This document shows positions 60,301 through 64,000 of a DNA stretch of 64,000 bases, in pieces. Position numbers and translations under genes: made by a program. Origin of the DNA: Centroberyx gerrardi. Its lineage: Eukaryota; Chordata; Actinopteri; Beryciformes; Berycidae. The stretch's first letter is position 1. Each line of letters opens with the position of its first letter. Under the pieces are notes generated by a model. It was not told the origin of the DNA. It was given only the letters and a program-made list of their open reading frames with translations, and did no database searches. The stretch covers positions 5,566,602 through 5,630,601 of the forward strand of contig NC_136013.1 in NCBI RefSeq assembly GCF_048128805.1. The letters are read 5' to 3'.

Positions 60301-60519
60301 GAGCACAAAGTGTTAGTCATGCTACACACAAAACATCTTCTGAAATGCCTGTTACGTTGTTTAGCTAGATAATAAGTTAGCTAGCTTAACGTTAGCCGCT
60401 ACTACTAAGATCAAGTGTTTACCTCCGTTGCATTTCAGAGCCCGTTCTGGCATTAGCCTGATCTCGTCATACAGTGACTTGTATATTTCGTGCAACTTCT
60501 CAAATTCTTCTGATGACAT
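57393..60519 (-). CDS. vti1b: Vesicle transport SNARE VTI1B
   Basis: Six coding exons, 5' to 3': 60423-60519, 60230-60288, 59720-59917, 58418-58591, 58024-58085, 57393-57489. The frame is open for 228 aa (human 232). The N-terminal Habc-type helices (MSSEEFEKLHEIYKSLYDEI, KLRLYRRDLGKLQRDM) precede a Qb-SNARE motif at about 119-196 (LLLQGTESLNNATQSIERS, TDQIGTDVIEELGEQREQL) with the presumed central-layer Gln166 in GEQRE. The C-terminal anchor is NKLLLAVIILMELAILGAVV followed by basic FFRKK facing the lumenal end. VTI1B works in endosome, lysosome and trans-Golgi fusion with syntaxin 7, syntaxin 8 and VAMP8. The linker SDPGFGSSPRPVEGGHHG is fish-diverged. It is convergent with arg2 and divergent from the RDH gene. 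Confidence 0.97.
58710..59385. repeat. Dispersed repeat copy in vti1b intron
   Basis: The longer relative of 54345-54665, sharing blocks in order at both ends (TACCCACTTTCCCTCAACCT at the left, GGAATTTTCCTT at the right). The interior is non-coding. It is followed at 59395-59460 by a fragment (CTTATCCAGAGTGATCACC) of another common fish tail repeat. Confidence 0.65.
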
Positions 60520-61463
60520 TTTGAATTGACTGTAGCTCAGCCGTTTGATTCTTGAGAAGTTAGGCTGCTTTCTGTCGCAAAAGGCTGTAGTGATACAACC
60601 GCTACTGTAAGTTAGTCCAGTTGTTGTTCACGGAAGTATAATATTTATTCGTTGTGTTGATAATCAGATCCTCGGGACTCTTCCGCATGCTGGTCCTCGT
60701 GATCAAGTCAGCTGTTGATGCCTGGAGAACGGGATCAAAAAATCAAAGCGTTTTTAAATCAAATGCACCCATATTTTGCTGTATCAAACATTAAAATTAA
60801 TTATGACATATTTAAAATTCCTCTTCTAAATATAACCATCAAAATAAAGATAAATAATGTTTAAAATAATTCAAGGACCTCTGTAGTGACCATTTTAAAC
60901 AGGCACTAAGTAGACAGCTTTCACTGGCGCCTTTTGGTAAATGTAGGTTTGCCAACATCTGAACAAAAAAAATGTTTCTCTAGTGTTTAAGGACACAGTC
61001 AAACGTTTTTACAATAAAACTGATGTTATTCATACGTCAAATCCATAAATGTATAAAGAATATACGTCAATTCGATCCCTTAAAAACTGATTTAATTCGT
61101 TTTCCTGGAATAATATGCTTTCCATACTATAATGAATTCATTTTAATTATTCAGTGATGGTCTACTATTTGTAAAACATTTGAACGACAGATAAATTGAT
61201 GAATAAATAAAAAGAGGCAATGTCAGCGTAAATGGGCGTAATGTTAATGTAAAATAATAAAGCACATAAAGATAAAATAAAGCAGTGACCCTCAGTGCTC
61301 CACTAGCCTGTCTGCAGAAACTACAATCCCATGATTCCGTGCGCGTATCAGTGACACCCGCTACGAGCTCCACTCCTTTCTGCTTTGACATCAGCTGTTC
61401 TGCCTACAGAACAGTGGCAGCCTACTGGAAGAGAGCGAGAGAGAGGCGCAAATCCGTGTCACA
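60520..61463. other. Divergent vti1b-RDH promoter region
   Basis: It contains the 5' leaders of vti1b (minus) and the RDH gene (plus). An ETS-type CGGAAGT lies near 60630 and a ZNF143-type motif at 61318-61345. The middle (about 60750-61260) is AT-rich with no features I can support. Confidence 0.5.
61318..61345 (+). promoter_or_regulatory. ZNF143/THAP11-type element upstream of the RDH gene
   Basis: AACTACAATCCCATGATTCC followed by GTGCGCG is very close to the ZNF143/SBS consensus (ACTACAATTCCCATGATGC). It lies about 120 bp upstream of the predicted ATG, the typical position. Motif match only. Confidence 0.6.
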
Positions 61464-63503
61464 ATGGTGCTTTTATTAATTGTCGCAGGCCTCGGAGTAG
61501 TGTCATTATTGGTGATTTTATTTGCACCCCATATAAGGTAAGCAGCGGCATGTAATCGATAGGCTACACTCTAATCATTCATGTGTGAATCCAGAATGAT
61601 TACAATGCATCGCGGATGAAAGACAGTTTGAGATGTACTTGCTTGGCAGGACAGTGGAGGATGCAATTATTATAATGAGGTCAATTTGCATTTGCTGTTT
61701 CCCTTTCACTTCACTGACCGTCACGTGAAGGTGTTCTTAAAATCAATTCTTCAATATAACGCTGATTGATTCTCTCAAGATAAAAACCAATTAAAGAAAA
61801 TTGCGAGGCTTGAGTTTTGCACAGAGATGAACCGGCTGTCCTCCCCATCTGAGAGGCGCAGGCCTATCAGGAGGCTGAGCGTGGGCGGAGTTATATTTGT
61901 ATGCATTATTCCGCTGAGCGATTGGTTATGAGGCGACCCCGCTCCGTGGCGTGGGTCGTACGACTTGACGTCCAGGGCCTAATCATTATCTAAGTTGTGA
62001 ATAATGAACCCTGGGTGTCCATATGTGCGGCTTGATGAGCACATCACTTACATTGACTGCAGAAGTAGGCTGTTAGTCGTTCAGATGAAGCTGTGTCTGC
62101 GGCAATTCATGAGACAGTTCCTCTGATATTAACCAGTGCTCATTGATTCTCTAACAGAAAGTATGCAGCCGGAGCAGTGTGTAAGTCTGTGGCTCGGCTG
62201 GATGGGAAGACAGTCCTCATCACTGGAGCCAACACGGGGATCGGGAAGGAAACGGCGTTGGATCTGGCGATAAGAGGTGACCATACCTCTCCGCTCACAC
62301 AACCTCATAGAAAACAGAGATCTTGGCTGCTGAATCTTACCAAAGAGCCACTAAATCATCATGTGTCATATCCTACATACATGAAGACACAGGAACATTT
62401 GATACATCTGTTGCCTGAGTGCTGTGGCGTTGACCTTTGCACTCTGTGCTGGTGGCTGCTTGTGATGTTGGTGACCTGGAGTTGAATCAATATTGTTGCC
62501 CTCAGTAGAAGTGACTCTGGATAAGAGTGTCCGCTAAAATGAAATGTAAAGTGTCACTTTACAATTAAAAAGCTAGTTAAAAAGACAATATCAAAACGAC
62601 TCAAACACGTTTCTGTGGCATTCAACAGGGAGCAGCGCACCAACCTGCATGAAGAACAAAGGAGCATGAAAGACGTTCCTTCATGCAGTTTTGGTGTGCT
62701 GCTCCCGCATGACAGCTACAGCAAGACCAAACACTTTGGAGTCGTTTTTCAAAGATCATTCTTTTGGGCTGTTTTGCCTTTATTAGATCGTTCAAAGTAG
62801 AGAGAGACAGGAAAGATTTGGAGAGAGAGAGGGATGACATGCGACTACGGTCCTGGTCCGGATTCAAACTCAGGATGTCACATTACATGGTACGCGCCTT
62901 GGACCACTGATCCACCAGGACGCCCCTTTGGAGTTGTTTTTAATATTTTCTTTTGATGAAATAAAGGCTTTAAAAATGTTTTGCTTGGCGATTGCCTTGG
63001 AACACATTCCCTTGTCATTAAGCAACAACCACAAACCCAGTAGAAGCACTCTCTATCCTCTCTTCTTTGAATTACTGTAATTACTATTTCTGTTCAAAGG
63101 ATGAAAGTGTTGCTGATTTTTTTTTTTTTTTTTACAGGCGCGCGGGTGATCATGGCGTGCCGAGACGTGGACAAGGGCGAGGAGGCAGCAGCCAGTATCT
63201 GTGCCGTCTACCCCAAAGCACAAGTGGAGGTTCGAGAGCTGGACCTGGCAGACACCTGCTCCATACGAGCCTTCGCACAGAAGTTTCTAAGAGGTGAGCA
63301 GGCAGGACCTCACATCACCCCCCGAGCCCTGCTTTGTTCTTCTATAACAGGTATTATAGTTACCATGTTTGTTTTGTTGCTCTGTTTCTCTTCCTCAGAG
63401 GTCAACCATCTTCATATTCTTATCAACAACGCCGGGGTGATGATGTGTCCCTACATGAAAACCATCGATGGCTTTGAGATACAGATTGGAGTCAATCACT
63501 TGG
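61464..63503 (+). CDS. Retinol dehydrogenase 11/12-type SDR (rdh12-like), 5' part
   Basis: Four coding exons, 61464-61537, 62158-62276, 63138-63293 and 63399-63503, stay in frame for 151 residues. The last ends in phase 1 at a consensus donor, so the gene continues beyond the window. [20 protein letters not shown] is an N-terminal signal-anchor helix. The SDR cofactor motif [12 protein letters not shown] is at 47-58. [14 protein letters not shown] has the Arg-Asp pattern of NADPH-preferring RDH11-14 enzymes. [32 protein letters not shown] matches RDH11/12 closely. The catalytic YxxxK lies outside. These ER enzymes reduce retinaldehyde with NADPH. Position next to vti1b and arg2 matches human VTI1B-RDH11-RDH12, so RDH11/RDH12 co-orthologue is the best call; which one is undecided. 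A SINE sits in intron 2. Confidence 0.9.
62420..62560 (+). repeat. SINE-like 3' end
   Basis: GTTGAATCAATATTGTTGCC followed by GTGACTCTGGATAAGAGTG and TCCGCTAAAATGAAATGTAA is the typical fish retroposon 3' end. The 5' head is unclear. It lies in RDH intron 2. Confidence 0.55.
62765..62925 (-). repeat. tRNA-derived SINE, copy 2
   Basis: On the minus strand, GGCGTCCTGGTGGATCAGTG (A box) and TGAGTTTGAATCCGG (B box) are followed by a pyrimidine-rich body and TAATAAAGGCAAAA. It aligns with 33215-33387 over the whole length. It lies in RDH intron 2. Confidence 0.85.
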
Positions 63504-64000
63504 GTAAGACTTTACTGAAATCTACTGGGAGCAATAGAGCAACACTGGACATTAAACAGGACTGGAACCCTGTAGAGGAGTGACTGAGTGACCAACTGAC
63601 TCATTGATTAACATTTTCAATATATTGTTTCATGCAAACTAGAATTGATCAGCCTAATTAAGTAAGAATGACTGTTTTCAAGGCTACTAAACCTAGTGAC
63701 TTGTGGTGTTTTATCCAGTCTACAATCTATCCAGTCTACATATAGTAATTTTGCCAGTAGCTTTAGAAACACATTTCTTAACCATAATTTTAATTTTCCC
63801 TCAATCCACCTTTGGGTCCTGATCCACTCATGAAAAAGGCCGCTTTACATTTATGGTTTACCCACATTTTCTTCACCATTACATGAGGTGCAATGACTGA
63901 TCATCTACTAAGACAAAAAACAATCAATATGAAGAAAAACCTAAGATTTTTGGAATAGTTTTAATCTTTATTTTCACTCACATCAGTCTGATGCTACTTA
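63504..64000. other. Start of RDH intron 4
   Basis: It follows the donor GG|GTAAGA and holds no recognisable exon or repeat up to the window edge. Confidence 0.6.

Overview
The window is nuclear DNA from a ray-finned (teleost) fish. Its genes are split by GT-AG introns, intergenic DNA is AT-rich, microsatellites are common, and fish-type interspersed repeats are dense (hAT and Tc1/mariner MITEs, tRNA-derived SINEs, L2-like LINE tails). The proteins are vertebrate orthologues that align with human proteins almost end to end. The species cannot be fixed from sequence alone; the repeat repertoire looks percomorph-like.

Seven protein genes are supported, left to right: ccdc177 (+, one coding exon), plekhd1 (-, 13 coding exons), slc39a9 (-, 7), rbm25 (-, 17), arg2 (+, 8), vti1b (-, 6), and the first four coding exons of a retinol dehydrogenase 11/12-type SDR gene (+) that runs off the right edge. 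I built every multi-exon model by finding GT-AG junctions, and each keeps an open frame to its stop. Reconstructed lengths are 846, 513, 310, 831, 349 and 228 aa for the complete genes, and 151 aa for the partial one.

Layout: 1-3198 is the upstream region and 5' UTR of ccdc177, with a long AGT-triplet array. ccdc177 and plekhd1 converge across 5.7-9.9 kb. plekhd1, slc39a9 and rbm25 lie in tandem on the minus strand. rbm25 and arg2 are divergent across about 1.3 kb. arg2 and vti1b converge. vti1b and the RDH gene are divergent across less than 1 kb. ZNF143/THAP11-type motifs sit in both divergent gaps.

The genes are not a functional operon. They are housekeeping and signalling genes: a zinc transporter, a splicing factor, mitochondrial arginase, a SNARE and a retinoid reductase. 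From memory, all have human orthologues on 14q24, but in human they are spread over several Mb, with rbm25 far from slc39a9 and arg2. The order here therefore reflects rearrangement inside a conserved linkage group.

I found no CRISPR array, operon, viral element or convincing novel system. The most interesting non-genic structures are a split minisatellite in arg2 intron 2, several MITE families present in two or three copies inside neighbouring introns, a long hairpin MITE in arg2, and a diverged tandem duplication in rbm25.
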